NCBI GenBank assembly: GCA_963704565.1
Contig: OY969917.1
Location: 1,674,001 to 1,738,000, forward strand
DNA from: Rhodoblastus sp963704565
Lineage (GTDB): Bacteria; Pseudomonadota; Alphaproteobacteria; Rhizobiales; Beijerinckiaceae
Reading direction: 5' to 3'
Length of the DNA: 64,000 nucleotides
The notes under the pieces were generated by a model. The model did no database searches and was not told where the DNA came from. It saw nothing but the letters and a program-made list of their open reading frames with translations. Of the stretch, positions 52,076 through 60,122 are shown piece after piece. The translations under genes were made by a program, and so were the position numbers. Each line of letters begins with the position of its first letter. Within the stretch, counting starts at the first letter, position 1.

Positions 52076-52753
52076 ATGAAAAAGGTCTCGATCGCCTTGA
52101 TCGGCGGCGTGGCGATCTCCTTCGCCTCGTTGGCGCATGCCGCCGATTTGCCCTACAGCAAGGATGCGCCGGCCGCTTACGATTATCCGCCCACTTTCAC
52201 CTGGACCGGCTTCTACGCCGGCCTCAACGCCGGCCTGGGGCTTGGCGCCTTCCTCGGCGCCGGTCACACTTATTTCGGCTCCGACCCCAACGGCGGGCTG
52301 ATCGGCGCGACCGTGGGCTACAATTACCAGTCCGGCAATCTGCTGGTCGGCCTCGAAGGCGATTACGACTGGTCGCATTTCTCTTCCAACGCGACGCCCC
52401 TGCCCGGGGTCTATTCCAGCGGCAATATCGACAATATCGCCACGATCCGCGCGCGGTTCGGCTATGCGATGGACCGTCTGCTGGTTTTCGGGACCGCCGG
52501 CTATGCGGGCGCGGATATCGCCGGCAGGCTGAGCAATTATCCCGCGAGCGCGGTCGCCAACCAGAGCTTCTGGGCGAATGGCTACGCCCTGGGCTTCGGC
52601 GCGGAATATGCCGTCACGCCGCATATCACGGTCAAGGCCGAATATTTGTACACCTCGCTCGGCAGCAATTCCTATTTCGGCCTCACGCCCAACTATATGA
52701 GCGCCAGCGCCAATGTGAACCTGCTGCGCGCCGGGGTGAACTACAAGTTCTGA
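52076..52753 (+). CDS. Omp25/Omp31-type outer-membrane porin
   Basis: A 225-residue protein with signal peptide (KKVSIALIGGVAISFASLAHA) and an eight-strand beta-barrel of the Brucella/Bartonella Omp25 group. WTGFYAGLNAGLGLG near residue 42 and the C-terminal Phe (NLLRAGVNYKF) are typical. It lies in the outer membrane; small-molecule passage or surface anchoring are the usual roles. Strong intrinsic terminator follows. Confidence 0.92.
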   Translation: MKKVSIALIGGVAISFASLAHAADLPYSKDAPAAYDYPPTFTWTGFYAGLNAGLGLGAFLGAGHTYFGSDPNGGLIGATVGYNYQSGNLLVGLEGDYDWSHFSSNATPLPGVYSSGNIDNIATIRARFGYAMDRLLVFGTAGYAGADIAGRLSNYPASAVANQSFWANGYALGFGAEYAVTPHITVKAEYLYTSLGSNSYFGLTPNYMSASANVNLLRAGVNYKF

Positions 52754-52842
52754 AGCAGGCTCGAACGCCCGGCTAGCTGAAACCGGCCGGCGCCCCTGCT
52801 TGCAAGAACCCAAGAAGAAGCAGCTCCCGAGAATTAGACTTG

Positions 52843-52871
52843 AAAATCCCGGCCGACGCCGGGATTTTTTT
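52843..52871. terminator. Bidirectional terminator (porin / gst)
   Basis: AAAATCCCGGC (52843-52853), loop CGAC, GCCGGGATTTT (52858-52868), then TTT. Before the IS insertion it lay right after the gst stop on the other strand, so it originally served two convergent genes. Confidence 0.9.
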
Positions 52872-52879
52872 ATCCCTTG

Positions 52880-54071
52880 GAGCGCTTTGAAAAAGGCTAT
52901 TGGTCTATGTGCTCGGCGGTTTCGCCACTGCGCTGAAGCGCAGATATCGCCCTATAGGGCGCAAATCCGAGCCGATTTGATGGCGGCTACCGCCTCATTT
53001 CGCCCTCATCTCCCAATTTGGACGCAATTCTCCCGTCTGGACGGCCTCACGCTGCCCGGAGCAGAACCCGCGCCCGTTTCATATTCATCGCACAGGCGAC
53101 GAATTGCAGATGACAATTGTTGCGCGCGAGCCCGCGATAACGAACCCGCGCCATGCCATACCAATTTTTCATCGTCGCGTTGGCCCGCTCGACGCCGGAG
53201 CGCACACTTGAAGCCGTCGTGTTGAACCACTTCTGCCAGTTTTTCAGCGGCTTGTTGCGCTTGGCCTTGTAGGCGATCTTGTCGTCGATGCCGAGCGAAG
53301 CGAGCTTTTCTCGCAGGGCTTTGCTGTCGTAAGCTTTGTCCGCGTAATAGGCCTCTTCGTCGCCCTGGATCATCGCCTCGCCGCGCTGGCTGTCGTGCAG
53401 GTCGGCGGAGGTCATTTCCGCCTGCCGGATCAGATCGCTTTCCTCGTCCACGGCGATATGGGCCTTGTAGCCGAAAGAGGGCTTGTCGTTCTTGATCGTG
53501 AAGCCGGCGTCGGGATCGCGCGGATTGACTTGACCCTCTTCATAAGGCGGCCGCTTCACCGCCGCAGCGATGATCGTCGCATCGACCAGCGTTCCTCTCT
53601 TGACGATCAGCCCTCGCGCGTCGAGTTGGCGGTTGATCTCGGCCAGCAGCTTCTCTGACAGGCCAAGCTTTTCGACCGTCTGCCGGAAACGCCAGATTGA
53701 CGAATGGTCCGGCGTCTCGGCGTCGAGCGGGATGCCGCAAAAGCGCCGGAACGAAATCCGATCACGCACGGCCTCCTCGGCCTGCGGGTCGGACAGATTG
53801 TACCATTGCTGTAAAAGAACGATCTTAAACAGCGTCAGCGGCGGGTATCCTGGCGCGCCCTTGGCATTGGCGTTGATTTGCGCAAACAAAACGTCAAAGG
53901 CCGACCAGTCAATGGTCTTGAGCAAATCTTCCAGGAAGCCGCCGCCTTTCGAATAGGCCTTAACGAAAGCGTCAGCGAGTGAAGGTTGGTCAAAGCAACG
54001 GCGCGACATCGGCGAATCGTCTCCGTGGAGACCCCACAGAATCATGGCGTGGCGACTTTTGCAAAGCGCTC
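52880..54071 (-). mobile_element. IS5-family insertion sequence, copy 1
   Basis: 1192 bp with terminal inverted repeats GAGCGCTTTGAAAAAG / CTTTTGCAAAGCGCTC. Flanked by the direct repeat CCTTG (52875-52879 and 54072-54076), a 5-bp target duplication. The target is the last codon of a glutathione S-transferase gene. Transposase on the minus strand. Confidence 0.93.
53047..54009 (-). CDS. IS5-family transposase, copy 1
   Basis: A 320-residue DDE transposase starting MSRRCFDQPSLADAFVKAYS with the DUF772-type N-domain (YPPLTLFKIVLLQQWYNLSD) and the DDE domain: DATIIAAA, YYADKAYDS and ERANATMKNWYGMARVRYRG. In this copy the frame upstream of the ATG is open without a stop back into the gst gene, making a 538-residue fusion. 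Confidence 0.93.
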   Translation of the reverse strand: MSRRCFDQPSLADAFVKAYSKGGGFLEDLLKTIDWSAFDVLFAQINANAKGAPGYPPLTLFKIVLLQQWYNLSDPQAEEAVRDRISFRRFCGIPLDAETPDHSSIWRFRQTVEKLGLSEKLLAEINRQLDARGLIVKRGTLVDATIIAAAVKRPPYEEGQVNPRDPDAGFTIKNDKPSFGYKAHIAVDEESDLIRQAEMTSADLHDSQRGEAMIQGDEEAYYADKAYDSKALREKLASLGIDDKIAYKAKRNKPLKNWQKWFNTTASSVRSGVERANATMKNWYGMARVRYRGLARNNCHLQFVACAMNMKRARVLLRAA

Positions 54072-54663
54072 CCTTGGTCGCGGCGAAGGCGGGAACCGCC
54101 GCCGCGAAGGAATCGAGCCAGGCGACCAGGCGCGGATGGCCGGCGCGCCAGGCGCCTTCGAAACGCAGATCGAGATAGCCAAGCGCGCAGGCCAGCGCGA
54201 CGGCGCCGATATCCGTGGCGCTGGACGGCGGCGGCGCGGCTTCGAGCGCCGCCATCGCCCGATCGATCTTGCCGCGCTGATGCGCGGTCCAGTTCTCGCT
54301 ATATTCGCTCTCGGCGCGCATGCGCTTCTCGTAAACCAGCAGAATGCTGGCGTCGGCGATCCCGTCGGCCAAAGCTTCGAGCGTCAAGGCGGCGAAACGC
54401 GCCTCGCGTTCGGCCGGGACGACCCGGCCGCCGCCGGCGAGCTCGTCGAGATAAGCGCAGATCACCGCGCTGTCGTAAATGCAGACGCCGTCGTCGCGCT
54501 CGAGAGTCGGAATCTTGCCGAGCGGATTTCGCGCGCGCAGCGCGTCCAGCGGGTTGCTGGTGTCGGCGCGGACCAGTTCGATCCGGTCGTCGAGACCAAC
54601 CAAAGCGGCGACGATGCGCGCCTTGCGCGAAAAGGGCGAGGCCGGAGAAAAATACAGCTTCAT
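54070..54663 (-). CDS. Glutathione S-transferase, stop lost to IS insertion
   Basis: 198 residues of a GST. N-terminal thioredoxin-like domain: LYFSPASPFSRKARIVAAL, ARNPLGKIPTLERDDG (cis-Pro), YDSAVICAYLDE; C-terminal helices up to AAVPAFAATKG. Removing the IS and one copy of CCTTG restores ...ATKG-stop, so the IS sits at the last codon and the catalytic protein is complete. The frame now runs on through 20 IS-encoded residues into the transposase. The conjugation substrate is unknown. Confidence 0.88.
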
Positions 54664-54741
54664 GGCGCGGACTCCAGACGCGCGGGAGCCGCGCCCATGA
54701 AGGCGAAACCAATTCTAGCCGGAACCGCAAGTCCTACAGCG

Positions 54742-54954
54742 TCATTCCAGCTGGAGATTGACCGCCTTCGGCCCCTTGCCCTTCTTGTCCGGCTCGACTT
54801 CGAAGGTGAGCTTCTGACCCTCGTTCAGCGCCGCCAGGCCCGCCTGCTCGACGGCGGTGATATGGACGAAAATATCCTTGCCGCCGTCGGCCGGCTTAAT
54901 GAAGCCCCAGCCCTTCTCCGCGTTGAAAAATTTGATTGTGCCCGACTGAGACAT
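54742..54954 (-). CDS. Cold-shock protein (CspA family)
   Basis: A 70-residue single CSD: GTIKFFNAEKGWGFIKP with RNP1 KGWGFI and RNP2 DIFVHI, then AGLAALNEGQKLTFEVEPD. It binds single-stranded RNA/DNA and acts as RNA chaperone. A 450-base AT-rich region upstream, partly taken by the second IS, may contain its long leader. Confidence 0.95.
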   Translation of the reverse strand: MSQSGTIKFFNAEKGWGFIKPADGGKDIFVHITAVEQAGLAALNEGQKLTFEVEPDKKGKGPKAVNLQLE

Positions 54955-55406
54955 GACGCATTTCCTCCGTTCCAGGCCGAATCGGGAGGCGCGCCGCTGG
55001 GATTGCAATTCCAAGTGCAGTCCACCCGGCCCGATTCCCTCGGCCGCATGGCGGATCGCTTGCTGTTATGCAGGCTTCTTATCTCGCAAGACGGGCTGCG
55101 ATTTTTCTTGTCAGCCGCCTCACCGAAGCGAAGTCCCCCAGCGGCGCAGGTTGCGACATATCGTCGCGTTTGGCAAGCGCTTGTCTGTATTTTCCTTTAT
55201 TTACGACAAGCTTAATTTCGTACATTCGAAACATTGAATATGTTACCCTACGTTGTTTTTCGGCTCTATGGCGCTGATTGCTTTCAATTCAGCGACATTT
55301 TAGCGTCATTCTTGACATGCAGCCGCGCGGAAAAACATGATTTTAGTTTAACTTATTGTAACATGTGCATTTGGTTCTATTAAGTTATCCAGTATAACAG
55401 TCATAT
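54955..55406. other. 452-base AT-rich region upstream of cspA
   Basis: No gene found. Notably AT-rich from 55170 to 55406, unlike most of the window. Expected to hold the cspA promoter and long leader. A TTGACA at 55313-55318 faces the plus strand but no gene follows before the IS. The right side is cut by the IS copy 2 insertion. Confidence 0.5.
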
Positions 55407-56598
55407 GAGCGCTTTGAAAAAGGCTATTGGTCTATGTGCTCGGCGGTTTCGCCACTGCGCTGAAGCGCAGATATCGCCCTATAGGGCGCAAATCCGAGCC
55501 GATTTGATGGCGGCTACCGCCTCATTTCGCCCTCATCTCCCAATTTGGACGCAATTCTCCCGTCTGGACGGCCTCACGCTGCCCGGAGCAGAACCCGCGC
55601 CCGTTTCATATTCATCGCACAGGCGACGAATTGCAGATGACAATTGTTGCGCGCGAGCCCGCGATAACGAACCCGCGCCATGCCATACCAATTTTTCATC
55701 GTCGCGTTGGCCCGCTCGACGCCGGAGCGCACACTTGAAGCCGTCGTGTTGAACCACTTCTGCCAGTTTTTCAGCGGCTTGTTGCGCTTGGCCTTGTAGG
55801 CGATCTTGTCGTCGATGCCGAGCGAAGCGAGCTTTTCTCGCAGGGCTTTGCTGTCGTAAGCTTTGTCCGCGTAATAGGCCTCTTCGTCGCCCTGGATCAT
55901 CGCCTCGCCGCGCTGGCTGTCGTGCAGGTCGGCGGAGGTCATTTCCGCCTGCCGGATCAGATCGCTTTCCTCGTCCACGGCGATATGGGCCTTGTAGCCG
56001 AAAGAGGGCTTGTCGTTCTTGATCGTGAAGCCGGCGTCGGGATCGCGCGGATTGACTTGACCCTCTTCATAAGGCGGCCGCTTCACCGCCGCAGCGATGA
56101 TCGTCGCATCGACCAGCGTTCCTCTCTTGACGATCAGCCCTCGCGCGTCGAGTTGGCGGTTGATCTCGGCCAGCAGCTTCTCTGACAGGCCAAGCTTTTC
56201 GACCGTCTGCCGGAAACGCCAGATTGACGAATGGTCCGGCGTCTCGGCGTCGAGCGGGATGCCGCAAAAGCGCCGGAACGAAATCCGATCACGCACGGCC
56301 TCCTCGGCCTGCGGGTCGGACAGATTGTACCATTGCTGTAAAAGAACGATCTTAAACAGCGTCAGCGGCGGGTATCCTGGCGCGCCCTTGGCATTGGCGT
56401 TGATTTGCGCAAACAAAACGTCAAAGGCCGACCAGTCAATGGTCTTGAGCAAATCTTCCAGGAAGCCGCCGCCTTTCGAATAGGCCTTAACGAAAGCGTC
56501 AGCGAGTGAAGGTTGGTCAAAGCAACGGCGCGACATCGGCAAATCGTCTCCGTGGAGACCCTACAGAATCATGGCGTGGCGACTTTTGCAAAGCGCTC
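55407..56598 (-). mobile_element. IS5-family insertion sequence, copy 2
   Basis: 1192 bp, same ends and orientation as copy 1, differing by two noted bases near the transposase start. Target duplication CATAT (55402-55406 and 56599-56603). Different target bases show it inserted independently of copy 1. Confidence 0.93.
55574..56536 (-). CDS. IS5-family transposase, copy 2
   Basis: A 320-residue transposase with the same sequence as copy 1. In this copy a TAG stop lies 30-32 bases before the ATG (TGG in copy 1), and a TTG 6 bases upstream of the ATG could also serve as a start after GGAGACGA. This is probably the normal form of the element. Confidence 0.93.
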   Translation of the reverse strand: MSRRCFDQPSLADAFVKAYSKGGGFLEDLLKTIDWSAFDVLFAQINANAKGAPGYPPLTLFKIVLLQQWYNLSDPQAEEAVRDRISFRRFCGIPLDAETPDHSSIWRFRQTVEKLGLSEKLLAEINRQLDARGLIVKRGTLVDATIIAAAVKRPPYEEGQVNPRDPDAGFTIKNDKPSFGYKAHIAVDEESDLIRQAEMTSADLHDSQRGEAMIQGDEEAYYADKAYDSKALREKLASLGIDDKIAYKAKRNKPLKNWQKWFNTTASSVRSGVERANATMKNWYGMARVRYRGLARNNCHLQFVACAMNMKRARVLLRAA

Positions 56599-56655
56599 CA
56601 TATATCTCATCATGAACTGCGGCGTCTTCCGTAAGAAGGCCGCGCATTTGGCCCC

Positions 56656-56703
56656 AGAGCTTGTTCGGTGAACTCCCGTTCACCGAACAAGCTCTAGTTT
56701 TTT
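56656..56703 (+). terminator. 18-bp perfect hairpin with T run
   Basis: AGAGCTTGTTCGGTGAAC (56656-56673), loop TCCC, GTTCACCGAACAAGCTCT (56678-56695), then AGTTTTTTGTTTT. A complete intrinsic-terminator shape on the plus strand, yet no plus-strand gene ends here now. The IS copy 2 insertion may have removed the gene it served, or it may be a palindromic repeat. Confidence 0.7.
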
Positions 56704-56755
56704 GTTTTCACGCATTTTCTTGACGCGAACCGGCATCCACTTCGCTTGAAAACGC

Positions 56756-57619
56756 TTAAGCTTCGTGATCCTCGGCGCTGCCGCGTTCGATCGCGAATTC
56801 GGCGCCCGGCCCGCGCGCCAGCGCGCCCGCCAGGGCGGGAAGAACGATCTTCATTTCCTCTTCAAGCACATAGGGCGGATTGACGACCATCAGCCCGGCG
56901 CGGGCGAGCGGGCGCCCCGGCGCCGGCGCCTCGACCTGAAGCTCGATCCGCAGCCAGTCCGGGGCCTGAGCGGCGAGCGCGCGGCAGAAGGCGGCGGCGA
57001 TTTCCGGCTCCTTGACCGGCTGCCAGACGATGAAAGTCCCGTTTGGCCATTTGCGCAGAGCGGCGCCGATCGAATCGAACAGGCGCTCATATTCGTCGCG
57101 GCGCTCGAAAGGCGGATCGATCAGCGCCAGCCCGCGCCGCTCCTTGGGCGGAACGAAAGCCTTGAGCCCGGCGTAGCCGTCGATCTCCACCGTCTTGACC
57201 CGGTAATCGCGGCCCAAGGCCCGCCGCAGGCTTTGCGCCGCCTCGGGCAGCAATTCGCAGAACAAGGCGCGATCTTGCGGGCGCAGCAGGGATTGGGCGA
57301 TGAGCGGCGAGCCGGGATAGAAGCGCGGCGGCTTGAGGGCGCCGATCTCGGCCGCGCGGACGGCGTCGAGATAAGGCGCCAGCAAGTCCGCCGCGTCGCC
57401 AAGATCGGCGCCCTCCAGCAGCCGCGAGATTCCGTCGCGCGCCTCGCCGGAGCGCGCCGCCTCCGGTCCCGAAAGATCGTAGAGCCCCGCCCCGGCATGG
57501 CTGTCGATCACCCGGAACGGCTTGTCCTTGCGGCGCAGGTAAAGCAGCACGCGAACCAGAACCGCGTGTTTCAGGACATCGGCGAAATTGCCGGCGTGGA
57601 ATTCGTGGCGGTAGTTCAT
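56756..57619 (-). CDS. rlmJ: 23S rRNA (adenine(2030)-N6)-methyltransferase
   Basis: A 287-residue methyltransferase starting MNYRHEFHAGNFADVLKHAV, the RlmJ signature. SAM-binding VIDSHAGAGLYDLSGPEA near residue 38, catalytic IDPPFE near residue 168, and FIVWQPVKEPEI follow. I chose the ATG at 57619 since the conserved domain begins there, and it overlaps the RNase T2 stop by ATGA. Confidence 0.93.
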   Translation of the reverse strand: MNYRHEFHAGNFADVLKHAVLVRVLLYLRRKDKPFRVIDSHAGAGLYDLSGPEAARSGEARDGISRLLEGADLGDAADLLAPYLDAVRAAEIGALKPPRFYPGSPLIAQSLLRPQDRALFCELLPEAAQSLRRALGRDYRVKTVEIDGYAGLKAFVPPKERRGLALIDPPFERRDEYERLFDSIGAALRKWPNGTFIVWQPVKEPEIAAAFCRALAAQAPDWLRIELQVEAPAPGRPLARAGLMVVNPPYVLEEEMKIVLPALAGALARGPGAEFAIERGSAEDHEA

Positions 57620-58365
57620 TGCCCGGCGGGCACGACCACGCTTTGCCCGCGGCATCCCTCGCGCGCGACCTGCGGACAGGCGACGAAATTGCGCAAATCC
57701 TTGGACAGGCAGAATCGCGCTTCCTGGAACGCGCCGCGCCGGCAGGTCACCGCCATCATGCCGGCGCGCAGGCGCGGATTGGCCGCCATGAAGGCGCGCT
57801 GAATGTCGAGCGGCGCCATCCTCTGGTCGCCCTGGGGCGCCTTGAGCGCGGGCGGGACGACGATGGAATCGCGCGCGGCGCGGACATCGGCGAAATAGCC
57901 CGCCGGCGGCTTGCCCGAGCACAGGCCGTGCTGGCGCCATTCGTGACGGGCGAGGCCGGGGTCGGGATAGAGGTCGCCCAGGCGCGACAGGACCGAATAG
58001 GGCAGGTCGGAATCGCCGGAGCACTGGCTGGGATAGCCATTGTCGTTCTGCGGCCACAGGCCGTGAACGACGAAGCCGGGATTGGCGCCCGGCGCGCATT
58101 GGGCGGAAGGACGCCGCGAACCGGTGGTTTCGCAAAAGCTCGGCGACCAGGACAGCGAAAGCACATAAAAATCGAAATCGCCCGAGGCCCCGCCGCCGCG
58201 CCAAACGCCTCGCCCGAAACCGCCGCCCCGCGCAAATCCGCCGGCAGGCGAAGCCTGGGCCTCGGGCAAGGGTTGGCGATCGGCGCAATTGTCGAGAATG
58301 CAGTCGCCGGCGAACGCCGGCGCCGCGACAAGGAGCGTCAGGATCGCGGCAAGCAGCGCCTTCAT
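57616..58365 (-). CDS. Secreted ribonuclease T2 family enzyme
   Basis: A 249-residue protein with signal peptide (KALLAAILTLLVAAPAFA). It has CAS I FVVHGLWP (His101) and CAS II HEWRQHGLC (His141, Glu142, His146), the catalytic residues. Eight or so cysteines probably form disulfides. It would cleave RNA to cyclic phosphates in the periplasm or outside. A Gly-rich stretch at residues 41-62 is unusual. Confidence 0.93.
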   Translation of the reverse strand: MKALLAAILTLLVAAPAFAGDCILDNCADRQPLPEAQASPAGGFARGGGFGRGVWRGGGASGDFDFYVLSLSWSPSFCETTGSRRPSAQCAPGANPGFVVHGLWPQNDNGYPSQCSGDSDLPYSVLSRLGDLYPDPGLARHEWRQHGLCSGKPPAGYFADVRAARDSIVVPPALKAPQGDQRMAPLDIQRAFMAANPRLRAGMMAVTCRRGAFQEARFCLSKDLRNFVACPQVAREGCRGQSVVVPAGQ

Positions 58366-58384
58366 CTTGTTTTCCGGGTTCGGA

Positions 58385-58831
58385 TCAGGGGCCGACGACG
58401 TCGCACAGCGGCGAATAAGCGCGGTAGCGGTCGAGCCCCACCACGCACCAATCGACGCCGCGATTGAAGCTCATCAGGCCGCCGCGCTCGATGATGGTGT
58501 ATTTGATGGTGCGCACGCGGGAATCGTTGAACGACGCCTTGGCGACGCAATAGCGGCGCGGGATGAACTCCGCGCCATTGGCGCGGAAGGCGTATTCGCG
58601 GATGTCGTTGAAGCCGGTGATGCGCAGCGGCGAGTTGAAGGTGAAGGCCTCGGCGCTGGCGAAACGCTGGGTGATTTCGAACAGCGAAACCCCGTCGTCG
58701 CATTGCGGCATGCGCCCGTCATAAGGAAGGGTGTAAAAGTCCTCGGCGCGCTCCCGCGGAGCGGCGGCGGCGGCGCCGGCGCCAAGCGCCAGCAGAACGG
58801 CGGCCAGAACGGCGCTACGGGTCGAATGCAT
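58385..58831 (-). CDS. Exported hypothetical protein
   Basis: A 148-residue protein with signal peptide (STRSAVLAAVLLALGAGAAAA). The mature part has PYDGRMPQCDDGVSLFEITQ, FRANGAEFIPRRYCVAKASF and VDWCVVGLDRYRAYSPLCDV; four cysteines may pair. Common in Rhizobiales as an uncharacterised secreted protein. 19 bases upstream of the RNase T2 gene, same strand. Confidence 0.8.
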   Translation of the reverse strand: MHSTRSAVLAAVLLALGAGAAAAAPRERAEDFYTLPYDGRMPQCDDGVSLFEITQRFASAEAFTFNSPLRITGFNDIREYAFRANGAEFIPRRYCVAKASFNDSRVRTIKYTIIERGGLMSFNRGVDWCVVGLDRYRAYSPLCDVVGP

Positions 58832-58963
58832 GATGTCCCTCGGCTGCGATTGCGAAGGACGATGCGCAAAGAAGGGCGAACCCGTCAAGGCGCCTCGCAC
58901 GGAAAAGGCCGCGCGAAACTTCCTTCGCGCGGCCCGCGTTGCCCGATAAACACAATTTCGCGC

Positions 58964-59764
58964 TTATTCGCCCGGCGCCTGGACTCCGGCCGGCGCGTCA
59001 AAGCCAAATTTGTGGCGCAGCCACAGGCCGGCGAGCAGCGCAGCGCATTGGGCGTAGCGCGCGAACAGGCGGCGCGGCTGGCTGGCGAGGCGCCACGCCC
59101 ATTCCATGCCGATCGAGCGGACCAGCTTCGGCGCGCGAATCTGGGCGCCGGACAGGAAATCGGCCGCGGCGCCGACACCGACAAAACCGATCCCGCCATG
59201 GTTCTGCGCCATGCGGTCGGCGAAGACTTCCTGTTTCGGCGCGCCGAGGCAGACGAAGCACAGCCGGGCGCCGCTCGCCGCGATCTTCTCGCCCCATGCG
59301 TCGGCGTCCCGCGAGCGCGGATCGAAACCGAAGGCGGGGCTGGCGATGAAGGCGATTTCCAGGCCCGGCGCGGCCGCCCGCAAGGCTTTCGCGGCGCGGC
59401 TCAGGCTTTCTTCGGTCGAACCGAACAAGGCGACCGGAATTGCCTCCTCCGCCGCCATCCGGCAGAGCGGAGCCAGCAGATCGGCGCCGGTGGCGCGGCG
59501 GATGTGCGGAACCTGGGCCCGCGCCAAAGCCGCGATGGGCGCGCCATCGGCCGAAACGAAGGTGGCGCGCGTATAAGCCGCGCGAAACGCCGCGTTTTCC
59601 CGCAATTTGACGAGATGGTCGAGGTTGAGCGTGGCGAAAGTGAAGCCCAGACGCGCCCGCAGCCGCGACCGCACGGCGGAAATGGCGTCGTCCGGATTCA
59701 GGACATTGATCGCATGGCCATCGACACGGGCGACGGAAGCCCAAGACGATTCAAAAGCAGACAT
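58964..59764 (-). CDS. WecG/TagA/CpsF-family glycosyltransferase
   Basis: A 266-residue GT26 enzyme. Pattern: TLNLDHLVKLRENAAFRAAY with the Asn-Asp pair, SADGAPIAALAR, the GADLLAPLCRMAAEE region, LGAPKQEVFADRMAQ and GVGAAADFLSG. It adds a sugar to a lipid-linked carrier in polysaccharide synthesis. No other exopolysaccharide gene is in the window; the acceptor is unknown. Confidence 0.9.
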   Translation of the reverse strand: MSAFESSWASVARVDGHAINVLNPDDAISAVRSRLRARLGFTFATLNLDHLVKLRENAAFRAAYTRATFVSADGAPIAALARAQVPHIRRATGADLLAPLCRMAAEEAIPVALFGSTEESLSRAAKALRAAAPGLEIAFIASPAFGFDPRSRDADAWGEKIAASGARLCFVCLGAPKQEVFADRMAQNHGGIGFVGVGAAADFLSGAQIRAPKLVRSIGMEWAWRLASQPRRLFARYAQCAALLAGLWLRHKFGFDAPAGVQAPGE

Positions 59765-60122
59765 CGCAGCGACCTCAAAGCAATGTTTTCATATAAAAAA
59801 TAATAGTTCTTCTAGTTATATTGGCAACCGTCCCAATTTGAACGCTAACTAGCTATTAATGTGGAGCTATCGCGTGTATAACCTGCAACTTTAACGCCGC
59901 TTGTAGTCATAAGATACATACTTGTTATAATCTAATGCACGTAGCTACCCTGCCTGCGCCAAAACGGCACAGGAAAGACGCGCCGAAAAATTTTCGTGAT
60001 GTCTGGTTTAGGTTAACCCGCCGCGCGGCGCGGCGAAGTCCGCGCCGATTCCCGGCGCGGAAGCGCGCGGACTCGGGCCAGACGCCCGATCCGTCCCAAA
60101 TCGCGGCGTTCGGATTTCGCGA
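59765..60122. other. 358-base intergenic region
   Basis: No convincing gene. The left half (59780-59935) is AT-rich, with TATAAT at 59926-59931 on the plus strand and TTGTAG 19 bases before it, but no plus-strand gene follows. The right half has GC-rich inverted repeats (AGTCCGCGC ... GCGCGGACT) that may end prfC transcription. Confidence 0.45.

Noticed and set aside
52880..56598. The two IS5 copies as ends of a composite transposon carrying gst and cspA
   Set aside because: Each copy has its own target duplication (CCTTG and CATAT), so they inserted independently.
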